A stretch of DNA of 64,000 nt from Crotophaga sulcirostris (GCA_013397455.1 VYZB01000057.1:3026646-3090645), one strand, 5' to 3'. Positions 11,600 to 25,800 are shown, counted from the first letter of the stretch. The notes: generated by a model from the sequence alone, not told the origin. Translations and numbers: made by a program.

Positions 11600-14500
11600 A
11601 AGGAGAAAGAGCCAGCTTTGGAGCTACTTGAGATGGTGTATATCTAAAGAAAGGACTAGCAGTGACAAGAAATTAGCTTGCTCTTTAGAACTGCCTGGTG
11701 CGTGCTTTGCTTTAAGAATAATTCATTTTCAAATGTTTACCACAGGAAAAAAATCAGTCTCTTAATTACGCAGATATGTCATGTTTGTTTTCTTCAGAGT
11801 GACTAACTTGACTAATTGAAAGGGATTCCTGTTTTAAAGTCAAAGAATTTTTTGTGAAAGGTTCAGTTGACATTGTTGTCTGCTAAGACTGTTTTTTGAA
11901 ATTCCCTTGTGAATATTTGGGTCTCACAATTCACATGCGCGTTTTACAAATATTTCGCTGTGCAATGAAATCATAAAGGAAAAAATATTGAAGTTAAGAT
12001 ATTTTAAAATTTATATGAACATTAATTAAATGTGCTTTTTTCCCTCCTATTTAGAAAAAAAATTCATTTAAGCAAGTATTACATCTCATTTGAATACCAT
12101 TCATATTCATATGATTGAACCATGGATTATTTGAGAAGTGAATCTTAAACTTGTTTGCAGCAAAGTGCAAAATAAAAAGAGTTATAATTTCATTATTTGA
12201 GTACTAAACTGTCCCCAAGATTGATCTCAGAATATTGTTTGTTCAATTATATTTTTGACTATTAGAACTTTAAAATTAGTGCCTCATATTCCCTATATAT
12301 TTCACATAGATGAGATATTTTTAAACATTTTCACTGAAATAACTAGACGAAAATTTCTAACCAGATGGAAATTATTTGAAGTAAACAAATTGCAATATTT
12401 TTTTCATCTATGTCTTGAAATTTCAATCTGAGGATATATATTAGTTAGTATGTTGCTACAAATTTTCTGGAAAGTCAGCTATCCTTGTAAAACTATCTTA
12501 TTTGAATATAATGTATTACTGTTTGCTTTTAAATTTTAAATTCTCAACATAAAAAGCTATAGCAAATCAGTTTAAGTAATTTTGCTGACAACCTGGTATT
12601 ACTTAGTAAAGGACATAAAATTCCCTATTTTGCTGAATAGAAAATGAAATATTTCAATATTTGTTATAAATAAAAATACTGGAAATTACAATACTGAGCT
12701 TAAGAACATTTGGTTGGTTTTTCTTCCTTTTACTTCCACCTGCTATGAAGGCGATTAAAAAAACGGTTCAATGATTTTCATTAATCTAAACACTAAAAAA
12801 TAGTGTTTCCAAACAATATTTTTAAACAGATTTTTTTTCCAGTATAGAACATAATGAACTCATTGTAGGCAACTACAATAATCTGTGTGACTGACAGTGC
12901 AATAGCAAAAATTAGTAGTTTCATTTTACTGAAGACAAGTAGCATATAAGTACAAGGCCCTGGAAATTCTTGGTTTAGATGTCTGTCTACACACAAACAA
13001 CTGAGAAATCCAAGAGATGGAAACCTGACTGTATTCGTATGTTATCTCTCCTTTGTATCACTTATGAACTGATAACTGAGATGGAGCAATCATTTTCCAG
13101 ATGGAGACTTAACTGTAATGTTTGGATTTCTCCTTTCTATCTTTCCACATGTATCTAATTTCTTCTCTGTGGTATTCACTTTTAATTAATTAAAAAAAAA
13201 CCCAAGTGGTAAACTAGATTGCTACAGACTTCATAACATGTATAGTTAATATTCTCTACAATATATTTGGTGGATAAATTCTCCCAAAAGGAAGCCACTG
13301 TTGGGTTAATAGTAACCTAGGCACCTTTATTAACCTTCAAATAAATATAGTCTCGGGTTTTTTGTGCACATTTCCTACAAATCAAGGACAGAAAAACGGA
13401 ATCACAAAGGTTATCTAAGAGAATGAAATGGAGAGAGATTCTTCAACTATTTCAAAGCAAAGTCAAGTGGGCTAGTTGAAGTAGGATGACGATAATCTGA
13501 GCAATTCAGCAGATTCTGTCCTCAAACAAGACAAAGTGCTCACAGGATCTCATTGGGAAAACTGACATCTACCTGGTGGGTAACAAAAAGTAGTTGTGAA
13601 TTTCAGCTTCCTTAAACACCAAGGTTAGGTAAAACACTTGGCAATCACACAAGTAATAAGAAAAATATGCTCAAGAGAACTGAGAGAAGTCTGACAATGC
13701 AGGTTTTATAGCATTGCAGCTAAATGTTAAACCACAGCTCAGGATTTCACAGCATCTCGCATTGCTGATACGGCTGTTTCCAGCTGGTAAGCTCAGTAAC
13801 TCGGAAGGATTTAAGAAATATGACACTCTAGGTGCAGATTTTTGAGTACTTTTGATTGCCTATTGACACAAGAATACAGATCTGTGTTCTGTATTGACAA
13901 GATTTGTGTGGGGACAGAATTTTTATTTAGGTAAACTATAGCACTAAATTCTGTAATCAATAGTCATTTCATTTGATTTTTTTTGGTGTGGTTTTCTCCT
14001 TAGGGTATTTGCCATTTTCAGGTTACTCCCTCTCCTTATATAATTTAGTACAAAAATTCCTTTCTTCTAGATCTGGTTTTGTTTTTTTTCATAATGTCTC
14101 CTATGCTGTCTGCAAGAGTTTATTTAGCATAGTTTATTCCATAAAATGTAGAGGCAGACTCTCCCTTTTTATCTTGCCTGTAATTCCACTGATTATGCTG
14201 TATTTTATTAGTGACTCTGCATACATTTGACTATGCCTTTTATTCAGATCTGATCAGTTGTTTGTCTTGTCCGTTCATGTACATTTCAAAGTTAATTTGT
14301 TTTGAAGTACTAGATATTTAGTACTATATTCAAGTTTACATTTTCTCCTGAAAACTATAGTTATTGTAAATGTTGAATTCTGTTTTCCCTGCAACGTGTG
14401 GGAAGATTGATACCTTCACTTCCGCTTTTTTTGCACCACCTGCTATTAAATATATTTCAAAATGCTTTACTTTCCAGTTCTCTGCAATGTTATTACCAGA

Positions 14501-15667
14501 CTAACTGAAGTGCTATTTCTTCCCTTTTGGGTTTTCTTAAACTCATAAACTGAGAGTTAGATTAAAGGATTCTGCAGTTAGGTACCATGAGCAGAGCCCA
14601 GATTTTGTCTGGTATTTATTACTTCATGACTTTCTGCCACTGCTTTTAGCTCTTATGCAAATATTTTTTATGGTTCTATACAATACTTCCTAGCAGCCCC
14701 ATTCAGCAATATAACAAGAGGTATACCCTTACACTGAAAATAGATGAGTTGGTGATACAGATTAAATAGCACTTGATTACAATTGTCATACAAAATTAAC
14801 CAGGGCAATAGTTTTGTGGATTATTTGGGGATTTTGTTGTTGTTTTGGTCTGGGACATTTCTATTTATTTATTACTGCTGCTATGAAGTCATAAACCTGG
14901 AGTTTGCCGACTGAACATCTATCAGAGAAGGGGAACAGTTGCACTGTATAAACAGCATCTTACAGCAAAAAGTATTTTTATGGTATTTTTTAAAATCAGT
15001 TAGAATATGATTAATCAGCATAATGGCACGGCAAAGAAGTTATGAAATGACTTGATTTTGGAAAGAACTTTCTGGAATGTTCTGTATACTGATTCAACTC
15101 AACTGAATGAGGACTCCTGAGCTAAAAACAAGCAACTTAAACATTGAGAAGTGGTTTACAGCCATTCTCGTGGTGTTTGTGTTAACACTGCAAGAACCGT
15201 TTGCTTTAGTACTGCTTGCTAGGGCCTGAGATTCCTCTCCACATGCTGCTAGAATCCTGATGGAGTTCAGATGTGAAGTGCACAAGATCTCAGCTTGGTG
15301 TTTCTGTTCATGTCCTGTCAAAGATTGGTTATCTCAGTGAAGTATTATTTTAAGTTTTACAAATTTGTACCAAACCTTCTCTGCCATGGTTGCTCGGCTT
15401 TACCCCTCTTCTGTCTATTCTAGTTTTTTAAAAACAAAACTCCTAAACACTCCTAAATAAACTCTACCATTCCAAAAAACACCACAGAAGTAATTCGAAA
15501 ACATGCTGAATTGATATATTTAATGCTCTCATTTATGTCTATAATGCTTCTGTCTTTTCTATTTTCTCCGCAACTCTACTGCCTGATGATTGTACATCAC
15601 ACAATGTACCTGTTTGACTCTTGTCTCTCTTTCTATTGGTAGAAAAATAGAAATATTTTTTCAGTAA

Positions 15668-15713
15668 CTATATTTCTGTTACGCCATTTTCTATATTTCT
15701 GTTACGCCATTTT
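15668..15713. repeat. Perfect 23-bp tandem duplication
   Basis: CTATATTTCTGTTACGCCATTTT-type sequence is present twice with no mismatch, at 15668-15690 and 15691-15713. Perfect identity in otherwise decayed AT-rich DNA suggests a recent slippage or microduplication event. Each copy carries a CpG, unusual in this CpG-poor window. Confidence 0.9.
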
Positions 15714-17325
15714 ATATTCTTGCTTATACTTGTTGTTCCATATGTTTTGCTTTCCCACTATAGCTTCTTCTGTCCTCACTGGCAAGTGAGACTATCTGGT
15801 CAGTAGTGAGATGAGAAAAAAGAGCCTAATTAGAACAGAAGAGGAAGACAGCTCAAGAGTTATAAAATCAAATGAGAAACTCTCTGATTTATCTGGGGCT
15901 TGCAAACTGTCATAACTTTCAGCAGTTCTAACAGTTGAATAAGAAGCAGTTACCAACATTTAGGTCTTTTATGATTGTCCTAAATTGTTGTGGATATAAA
16001 TATTTGTCTTTTACTAAGGAACAGAGGAACTGTAACAGGCCTTGCTTTCTGAAATATATTTCTTCTGCAGCAATATTTTTTTCTGAAAGTTACACTATGG
16101 TGGAACTTGCTCCTGCCTCTATTTTCTCTAATGTTTCCAGAGATTCAATGTCTGCATTTATTTCTGCTTGACAGGCTAGGATGAAATCATTCCAATATAT
16201 TATTTGTTTTCTCCTGAGTGAGCTCCAGTGAATACATGGCTCAAGAAATGTGATGACAGTCAGGCCTCAGTTAATTCTCCCTTTATGCCTTGTTGGCGGT
16301 CATCATAAGCTACTCTAAGTTCAATTTAATGAAAACCCATTCCTGCTTCAAGTTCCATTCTTGTCCAAAGAGAGCTGAAACCCATTTGGTTCAACAGAAC
16401 AGCATAAGAAATGCTAATAATAAGAATATAATGCTATCTGGGGGAAGAAAGGATGCATACTTGATGTACCTTTTTTTGCCCAGAGTTTCACAGCGATTCT
16501 TTTGAAATTGCGTTCCTTTGTCATAACCTTTCACTCTCACTTTTGAAAAATTTAAAGTGTTCATTTCCTGAGCTGCAAAGGATGGTTCGCTAGAGATTTA
16601 GGCGTGATCAGACATGCCCCTTAGAATTCTTCAGGATCACTATTGTTTACCTGTAAGACTCAAAATAAAGGAAAATGCATGTCTAAGGCTGAAAAGTGGA
16701 AGGGAAATCACAAGTACACTAACATAAAGATCCACTATTATAAAGTTTCTGGACTTGTCAAAGTCCCAGTTTGCCTCATGCAGTGAGGCCTGGCTACTCA
16801 GAGTTGACTTGTAGCTCTTATCATCTTTCTGCGAAAGCAGAGACCAGTTCTGACTTTGAGTAGTACATAGCTTTTGCCATCTGATTTGGGCCCAGAGTGT
16901 GAGTACACTGGGAAGCAACATAAGTAACAGTATCACAGAGGATTAGTTAAAATGACATTTATTATACAGCTTGAATTATCAAGGCAGAAAGATGTTTCAT
17001 TTGATCAACAAAGTGCTGATGCTGCTAAAGGTTATAATTCTTGCTGACATGCTAACTACCTAATGTATCCCTGTATAAAGAAATAAATCAGTTATATGCA
17101 TTTTAGAATATGTGGAAATTAATCCATATAAATCTAAGCCGAAACATGGCTTTTTTACGCTCTGTTATTCTGCTTTGGTCTCTCTTGATTCTAGTGGTGT
17201 TCAATGAAGAAAATATTTGCCGGCATTAATATGCGTAAATAGTTAAGACTGAAGGGAAAAGGACTGAAAGGGAGTATGACTTCGGGGAATAATTTTTTCC
17301 TCTCTCATTTGGACAAGATCTGGGG

Positions 17326-17337
17326 CTATAAAAGGGG
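17326..17337 (+). promoter_or_regulatory. Strong TATA-box-like motif
   Basis: CTATAAAAGGGG is an excellent TATA-box match with the GC-rich 3' flank typical of real core promoters, and it stands out from the AT-rich background. A start site would be expected near 17355-17365. Downstream I see no recognisable exon; the frame is soon closed and no ERV or LINE body is evident. It could be a lone promoter of a non-coding RNA, a relic LTR promoter or chance. Confidence 0.25.
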
Positions 17338-20300
17338 AGGAACTCCTTTCATTAATGCTTTTCCACCTTTTCTCTAGAAATTTTCTTCTCTTGACTCATC
17401 TTTAGGTATATACACCATTTTAAAGATCTTAATAGCAGATCCCTAGTCAAGGAGAAACCTGACAGTGGTTATCCTTGGCTGATAAGCAATACTTTTTCAA
17501 CAGAAAGCTGAAAATGTTAACGTACTTTGGAAGTTTGGATAAGTTCCATACAGTCATCCAGAACAAATAAAGCAGTTCTAGGGTTATCACAGGTATTTCT
17601 TTGTCCATTAAAAGAAACACAATCGTGACCCCAAAGTTATGATTTGGCAATTAAATACAAATGCCCTACGGTACATTTCCACAAAATCTAATGTAAAATT
17701 TCTAAGTACTAGTTTTAATAGAATTCCATGAAAAAAATGGAAAAGTGAAGATTTTGAAATACATTCTCATCCTGGTGTTCAAGAAAATTTAGCTGGGCAA
17801 ATGATATGGGTGTTAAAAATGTATATTGCTGTCCTAAGAAAGGATAACAGCTTATTCCAAATAGTTACCATCTAGAGTGGAAATTCATATTTATGAACTT
17901 CTTTGTTGCGGTCCATGGCTCTGGCACATCCTTTAGTAAGCAGATTTTAGGCAAAATAGACACTTAGAGTATATTTATCACCGTTGTAGGTCACTGATCA
18001 TTGATATGATGTGCTGTTATGGCTCTCAGATGTTTCTGCTATCTGATGACTGGTCTCTTAAGAGATTTTTTTTCAGTGTCCAACATTCACAGTGATGTTA
18101 CCCACTAAGTAACTCTGTGAAAATCCTACTGCAACCTACTGCATGCACAAAATTGGTAATCTTTTCAAAGTAATCTGTTTGCATTCGTATACTTTAATCT
18201 ATCCATTTAGGAGCAAAGCTCCCAAATTCTTAACAGAAAAATAGATGAAATAAACATTGAAACCAAGATCCACGAAAAAGTGTTTGCAGTGCATTTTTAT
18301 CCTGCTAGAATTTCAAATGAAGAAGTAAAGGTAGAAAAGTATATAAAAATGTGCCAGCTGTGTGGAAAGTACATCTGCATTAGCAATTTAATTTAGATCA
18401 ACAAAGAGCTTTGGAAATGAAACTCCCAATTCTTTCCACTTAACCTACTTTAGTTGCATCACAGAGTGCTTTTGAGGCATGGACTCCTTTTGGATGAACC
18501 GAAGGGGCTGTATCAAGGTGTTCTCTAGCTCTTATTGGAGGTTTGTCCTTAAGAGAGATCCAGAGCAACTCCAGCATAATCACTGTACACAAAGGGTAAT
18601 GAAACACGTTGAATGGATTTCAAGCCCCCAGCAGAGTAGTTTATATACTAGCCTGTTTCTATCACACCACGGTGGTTGCTCATATAGAAGTACCCTGATA
18701 TTTTCAATGTTAACTTTTATCTAACGTAGAAATGCTGTGTACTATCAATCTTTGCCTTGATAAGTCATACATCTGAGTCAGTCTTAAACTGTACTATTAG
18801 ATTATTGATGTTTGACCCTTAAAAACAAAATATCACTAAAAATTAATCATTGTGCTTCCATGAAAAGGTGGCTTAAACTAATCTAATTCTCTTTGGCCAG
18901 AGATAGCTTGAGGTCAAAGCTAACAGTAATACTGAAGTTTCCACTACTTCTAAATTCCAGCTGGAATAAGAAAAAACACAATTCAAAATTCTCCTGGTGT
19001 TCCTGTATATATGCTTTCAGTAAGGGTATTGTAGTCTGCAGATTGCTTTATCCACTTTTGTTAAAAACAACAATTTGCATTAATGTTTGATGCAAAGCAT
19101 TCTTCAGGAAACAGATTTCAGAAAGTTCATGTGCAGTAGAGTTTACTAAATTCAAATGGATTTTCATTTGTATTTCATACAGATTTGTGAAGAAAGGAAG
19201 AGAGAAGAAAAAAAAAGAATAGACATAAGTCATTATTTCTTCTCTAACCCGTTACAGATATTTTGGTTTCAAATATATCTACTAGCATATGAAGAAAAGG
19301 TATAGGAAGAGTATTTTGGGGTTTGTTTTATTTTTTTGTTTGGTTGGTTTTTTCTTTGAAGCAGAAAGAAGGGAAAAAGGAAAAATCTTCTATTTGAGAA
19401 ATATCACAGTATTTGCTTGTGAAGTATATACAAGAAATTACTTTGTTTCATGATTATGATAAAAAAACAAAATGCAAAAATAATTTCTCTGCTGAATATT
19501 TACTCAATTTTTCCTTCTTCAGCTTTGAAGCATGTTTTGTCAGTATAACTTACGTGTTCTAAAAAATGAAACCTATATTTTTGCAATAATTACTGGATGG
19601 AATCAGAGAGAAATAAATGAGAGGCTTACACAGTGTTTCTTTTACATCTTTGTCCATATAGCTAGATTATTGCAGTCACAACCCACAGTAATTTAATATT
19701 ATTGCATAAAGAAAGACCAAGTCAACCAAAAACATTGGTGTCAGCAGTTGTTATAACACTGAGTTATAACGTTATTAGTCTGACAAGAGTCTGCTGAAAG
19801 ATTAGCATAACATATGATCACACTGAATCAGCCTCACATATTAATCAAAACAGATCTCCAATCAGGATAAAATGGTTCAGGAGGTCACAGACAATGAAAT
19901 GCTTCTAAAATGATATGAAATTATTAAAAGCAAAATTAGGTAAATAAGTGCATGTGTGTATATTTGACAGAGAAAACAATGTGAGGAACAAATATTTGGC
20001 TGTTTTGTGACTGATCCCTTCACTCTCTGTATAGAAACAGTTGCTGTTCTGTGGTTATTTCAGAAAGTCAGGTAGCAGCATTCACTATTAAACTAAAATC
20101 CCATGACAACACAAAAAAATCCAGGTAGGTTGGGGTTTCCTGCATAAATTTTTAGCTGGCACAGAAAATGAAAAGCCGTTTCAATGTCCTGCTTCTTCAG
20201 AAGATGGAATACTTTGCAATGTGAAAGCCAGACATGAAAGACACAGCCAAAATGTACCATAATGTTCTTGCTACTCTAAGCTGCACCTGGAACAAAGGAG

Positions 20301-20665
20301 AGCTTGCTGTTTTATAGGTGCTTTTCGTTGTACTCAGTTCACTCATTTCTGTGCTAGCATTTTGAGACCACAGAAGGGATATGCATTTGCAAAACACTGC
20401 GTTTAAGTCATCTTGTTTTAAATTTACTGTGAAAGTGCACCTTTTTCTTTGAGAGAGTGAAGTTTTTAGGTGCAAGGTGAATTAAGTGTTCAGCTTTTTA
20501 ATGAAGGTTTTATTAAATACAGAATTTAGATTCAATACAATAATTTATTCTCTCTCTTGCTCTACCACTCTTCTACTTCATGACTTTTTTATATTCTCTG
20601 GATATTTTTGCTGTGGTCTTATGCTAAAAGAAGACCCCTTTGAAGACCCCTCAGTTCTCCATATT

Positions 20666-20693
20666 GCAGTCATATAAATGCATATATGACTGC
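20666..20693. repeat. Perfect 11-bp-stem hairpin
   Basis: GCAGTCATATA (20666-20676) and TATATGACTGC (20683-20693) are exact reverse complements around the 6-nt spacer AATGCA. The stem is too short for a microRNA precursor on its own. Confidence 0.8.
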
Positions 20694-20909
20694 CATAAAA
20701 TATGCTGTTGGATAGTCCATTAAGAAACCTTCAAAAGGTCACTCAGACCTTCTACTATCTGCCTATCAAACCTGAGAAGTTCCTTTGTACCGCAGACGTG
20801 CTACTCAGTATAGAGTAGACATTCATCTGTCAAGACTGTGACTCAGGGAGTTTTGAGGCAGGGAAATATCTCAAGGGTCAAGTCCAAAAACTGAGGGAAA
20901 GAGGCCAAC

Positions 20910-20975
20910 GTTGTTTCAAGAACTGAGGAGGAGAATCCCAGAGGTCTTTTCCAACCCTCTAATACTGTGAGAATT
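20910..20975 (+). mobile_element. CR1 LINE 3' tail fragment
   Basis: GAATCCCAGAGGTCTTTTCCAACCCTCTAATACTGTGAGAATTC-type sequence occupies about 20932-20975. It keeps the AGAGGTCxxTTCCAACC block and a degenerate terminal repeat (ATACTGTGA) in sense orientation. The upstream limit is uncertain because the first 20-25 bp are strongly diverged. Confidence 0.75.
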
Positions 20976-22489
20976 CAGCACTTGGCCTTTAAGTGAGTTA
21001 GATTTCTAAAAGAATTGGGAGGGACAAACAATCCAGCAGATACTTTGTAAAGCCCTATAACAGTGTTTCCGTTATCTTTACTTGGAAAGAGAGTTATTGT
21101 CAAGGCTGCTCATGGAACTATATGTGCTGTTGTGTAAGGATGAGCTCTGTAAATAAGTACATCAAAGAAAGGAAATACCTGACTCAGGTTTCTAGTTCAA
21201 ATTGCAAAATCACCTAAGGTCACTAAAGGGTTGTATATCTTGAGAAAAGAAAAACTTTTCCTTTATTACCCAATTACTAGAACCTCATAGTTACATAATG
21301 GAATATATATTTCAGAATTTAACAGTATTTGATCATTTTAGACTTTATAAATATTGAAAAGCAAATCATATTTAATATGCAAAATAAAAAATGTTGGGCT
21401 AACGAGGGTATTGATTTCTTGTACAGTTTTCATTAAAAGTCATGGTCTTGCTGTAGAAGCAGCTTGATATCTAATGGGCAAACCATGAAAATGATACATT
21501 CAGTGCACCTCATCAGAACACTAAAAAGTTTTGATCCAGATTCCTCAGGAAATTCAGAATTATATCATTACCAACCAAAACATAACTTGTTGTTACATGT
21601 ATTTATATGCACATAAAAATGTGTTTTAATATCTGAGAATGTATTCTCCCAGGAGAACAGTCCAAACAGACGGCAGCCAGGAAAAAAACAAGGTAGAGAG
21701 AGTGCAATAAAGAAGCAAAATGATACAGAATTCTAACTGAATGTAGTATTTTTGCAGTGCATTATATTAATTTTTACTAATTATCTGTACATACAATGAT
21801 GCCACCGTATTACTGATAAAAGTAAACTATATCCCAGTTAAAAAAAAAAATGAAATGTTTTTGGTCTGCATCCTTAGCCCATTTTGTATAAGACACATCA
21901 AAACTGCAGGAACTGGAATTTTCCCGAGTTCAAATGCAGTCTCTGCTTGCATCCAGATGAATTTTAGAGCAAGATCTGACCAAATATCATCTCCCTAATT
22001 CTCCATCTCTGTGTTTGTGGCAGAAATCTCCAGTCAAGTATCCAGTCACTGGCTATCTCTGACATAGCCATGAGTGTATCAAGATATCAGGACATAGCTC
22101 TCAATTTGTTATCTAAACATAGCCTGAATCCCACAATGGACAGTACTAGGAGAATCAGTAAGTATTTAGATTTCTTCAGATTAAGATAGGAACCTCGTTC
22201 TATTCTACTGTAGTTCTTGATATTGGTCCAAACTGGAGTTACTTTTATAAAAACGAAATTACAAGTGGAACATGGAGATACTTAAGGAATCTGCAGACTT
22301 CTACAATATATTTCTAGCACTAAAAATAGCTTTAGTTTCATAATTAGTCTTGGATAATAGAAAATAAGTCTGGAATATGTCTAAAGGTTATTTGATCTCT
22401 GGCTCAAAAAATTGTCAACTACATAGTTGACACAGTTGATTGCTGATCAACTGTCAGACATAACCAAACATTTCCTGACGTATGAGAGA
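20976..22489. other. Gene-free AT-rich stretch
   Basis: No gene or repeat family recognised. A cluster of two small hairpins lies at its end (22414-22454). A poly-A run is present at about 21841-21850. Confidence 0.55.
22414..22454. repeat. Two adjacent small hairpins
   Basis: GTCAACT/AGTTGAC (22414-22420 and 22425-22431, loop ACAT) is followed at once by ACAGTTGAT/ATCAACTGT (22432-22440 and 22446-22454, loop TGCTG). Both share the GTTGA core, so they probably arose by short inverted duplication. Confidence 0.7.
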
Positions 22490-22805
22490 CTTGTTCTTAA
22501 AAATGTTCAATGATGATGATTCGACTACTTCCTTATGTGATATATTTCAGTATTTGAATGTCATTAAATTCTTGTTTCCAATATCAAAGCTTAATGTCCC
22601 CTGCTGCAATTTATCTAATTACTTATTGCAAGATTCCCAAAAAATACAGGGAAGCGGTTTACTACTTTCTTCTTGTAGCAACTTTTTACATATTTGAAGG
22701 TTGTTAACAGATGTCCTTTCAGTCTTCTCTTCTCTAGAGTACAGGAACCCATCTGTTTCAGTATCTGTAATAGGTCATATTTTATAGACCCTCCAATGAG
22801 CCATA
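22490..22805 (-). mobile_element. Ancient L3/CR1-like LINE fragment
   Basis: Read antisense, the stretch follows the 3' part of an L3-type (CR1 superfamily) ORF2. A region ending ATTCGACTACTTCCTTATG is followed by CCTGCTGCAATTTATCTAATTACTTATTG. Next comes the characteristic CTTTTTACATATTTGAAGGTTGTTAACAG block and TCAGTCTTCTCTTCTCTAGA. These are the conserved landmarks of old CR1/L3 copies shared across amniotes. The copy has many substitutions and small gaps, and no reading frame survives on its coding strand. It is older than the CR1 copies elsewhere in the window. Confidence 0.75.
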
Positions 22806-25800
22806 TTTTTTGAAATGATATCTTGAGGATATGGTAAGCCAGTTTTTTTTTATTTTGGAAACTTAGAAGACAGTGGGATTAGTTCAGTCAACCACTCAAA
22901 GGTAATTACCTGATATTAGATATATATTTTCTAGTGTTTGCGAATATAAGAAAGAGCAGTCCTCAGCAGACTATATCCAAGATATTTTCTCCTTTTCACA
23001 TGAAAGAATCAGTTACACCACAGTGATAATGATTTCATAACATATTCTCATCTGGCATTTATTTTGTTCTTTTAAGAGTAGAAAAATGAGTGGAAGACTA
23101 AAGTTACAATAAGAAGTTATACTACAACAACTGCAACAAGAACCTCAAAGAAAGAAAACACTTGAAACAAAAGAAAGTTTATTTCACTTTATTAACAATT
23201 GACACAGCTATCTTGGCACTGGAACTAATTATATGAGTCAAAGCTGTTACTTCTACATCTGAAAACTGTAAAAACAATAATCTTTGACTCATTTCTTCTT
23301 TTCTTTTTTTTTACTTGGTTTGGTTTGGCTTTGGTTTTGGTTTTGTTAGTTGCTTCTTTTTATTTGTTTTGTTTTTAAATAGGAAGAGGATTTGCTAATG
23401 ACTTATTTTGGAAGACATATCTGCAAATATTATTGGTTTAACCAAGCTTATGCACTGAACTGAGCAACTTGAATTTTGCTGATTTTCTTCTAGATTAAAC
23501 CAAGATTTATTCTGACATATGACAGCCCTCCCCAAACTGGAGAAGATTCACCTTGGGAGCTATATTGCGTTGAGGGCTGGCACAAGGAGAGGTTTTGGAG
23601 CAACTTCACTCTATTCCAGTAAGGAGGGCACCAGCTGATAGGGTTGTTGTGCTTTTTAATACTCTCATCCTATTCCAGGAGCTGAACCTGCAGGATATTC
23701 TGCATAACTACAGCTGCTGACCCAACTGTTACCTAATAGAGTGGACAACTGAAACAAGGTCATTGCTATCTTCAGTTTTATGTCTGTCCCAGCCAACATA
23801 CAGAATTACTAGAGGGATCTGTATAGAGTGTCCCATTGGCTTCACCCTCCAGGTTCATGCACAAACCTGGAATACTTCCAGCCTGGTGGATTATTTTCCT
23901 CACCTTTTTCCTTCTCTTTCCTTTCTTTCATCTCAGAGAGCTCCACGAAAGCCTAGTTCTGACTTTTTTGCTCTTGGGATGGAAAGACAGTAAAGTAGCA
24001 GCTACAGTGGTACACTCATTAGTTCCAGCTCCAGTTAAATGTTGACAGTTGGAGCTGTGTGGATTCTTGTGGCTTTTCAAGGCAGGAGGCAAAATGGATG
24101 AGGTTATTCAATTTTCCCATTTATTTATTTTCCTTCCGTTCTGAGAGGAAGGTCAAGGAATTACAGGGACTCCTTACCTCTTTTCTTTCTTGCTTGCTTT
24201 TTTCTCTTCTTTTTCAGTGCCACCTCTCTCTGAGCAGGAGGGTGTATATTCATGTTTGAGTGTCCAGGCTACAGCAAAAAAGAAGCCAAGCTTTTCTAAA
24301 GAACAAAAGAATAACAAATAAAGGACAACAAAACTAAATCCTTCTCAAAGTTCATTATCAGTTCCCCTAGAGCTTTTTATTGTAACTTTATCAGATTGAA
24401 AAAGCAGAGGACAATTGTTTTGATGGACTAAATCGTGATATTTCTGCACTGACTTCCATGGTTTTGATGCAGGCTGACAGACAACACAAAATAAATGAAG
24501 CCTGTGTAATAAGTCAATCATCATTGAAATTGATGCATGTATATGTGGTATGTCTTATTTGCACAGTTATTCCATTTCATGTCCTATAGTTTTAAAAATG
24601 CTAGGTAATTTTCTAGTCTCTGTTCAAATCTGGATAGAGAACTTTACAAGTGAGATTGGGTGTCTGCAAGCAAGATGGGACTCATATTTCAGAAGTAATA
24701 ACTTAGAAAAAAGTCTATATGTTCAGAAATTCAATATTTAGCAAACACCCAGTATCCTTGAGGAATTAAATATTTGAGGGGAGAGGTATAGTAATACTGG
24801 GTTATTTGGAAAAGCTTAGGATTTCTCTCAGACTGATTGAGGATGAACTATCTTTAGTAATGGTGTATGCCCTGTAGAGTCCCTTTCTGGGCTTTGAGCG
24901 TAAGATAGTTTCCGTTTAGTCAGTTCTTACCGTACATTCCATCTTCCTTATTGTTTTTTTGTACTTGCAATATACAATTTTTAAAAAAAATCTATTATCA
25001 CAAACATACTACTTCTAGAAGAAAACAACTTACAAAATATATTTTACATTATGACCTTGTCATCAGGAGGCTTTATCAGGAAATTTCATATGCTTTTTAA
25101 TATTTTCATTAGGTGCTTGCTATCACTCTCTTTTTCTTAAATATTTTAAAATCTTGATACAACTTTTTGACACAGCCTATGTTATCTTTTGATGAACATC
25201 TGTTGCTTTGTAAAAAACATGAAACAACTTTGTGTCTTGCAAGTTTTCCTTGAACAGTCTGTTGATTACAGAAATCTGACCATGGAAACTTCCTTGTTCT
25301 TAAAAGTATTTTGTTTCTAACTAAAAAGCAGAAAAAAAGTGTGTTATCAGTAGCTTCAGAAAACAGTAGTGACTGAAAAGCCTTGCACTAGAAAGAGCTG
25401 ACAGTACAGTTTTGTCTTCCAAGTTTATGTTGAAGAGATCAAGGTAATATCAGATAATTGATGTTTGATTCTTAGTTCAGACAGTGGCAGGCAGTAGTCA
25501 TTGCTATTATCAAAAACTGATTTTCTGTTCGTCAGATAGCTTTCTTCTTATGATTTACAATTTCAAGCAACTTAAGTTTGAAAATAAACTTTTTTATTTT
25601 GTTCATGTCATGGAACACAATGGTGAAAGACTGCAGAAACAGAATAAATACTAAATGTAACAGTGAATTGAAACGTGTACTTTTTGATTCATATAATCAT
25701 TGAGTTCTCTATAGCATATCCAAGAATTTAGCAGTTGAAGTAAAGGCCAACAACTAAGCTGTTAATTTTACAGGAAAACAGTATCTTTAAGGTTTTTCTT

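Larger units (their letters stand above)
10358..20909. other. Long AT-rich stretch without identified genes or TEs
   Basis: Over 10 kb with no recognised protein similarity. Open frames here reach only 98 codons (16640-16936, minus) and look like chance. Items worth separate mention are a candidate first exon at about 11.5 kb, a 23-bp tandem duplication at 15.67 kb, a TATA-like box at 17.33 kb and a hairpin at 20.67 kb. A pyrimidine-tract/AG acceptor-like site lies at 10374-10392, but no frame or donor supports an exon. I see no LINE or LTR signature in this interval. Confidence 0.5.
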
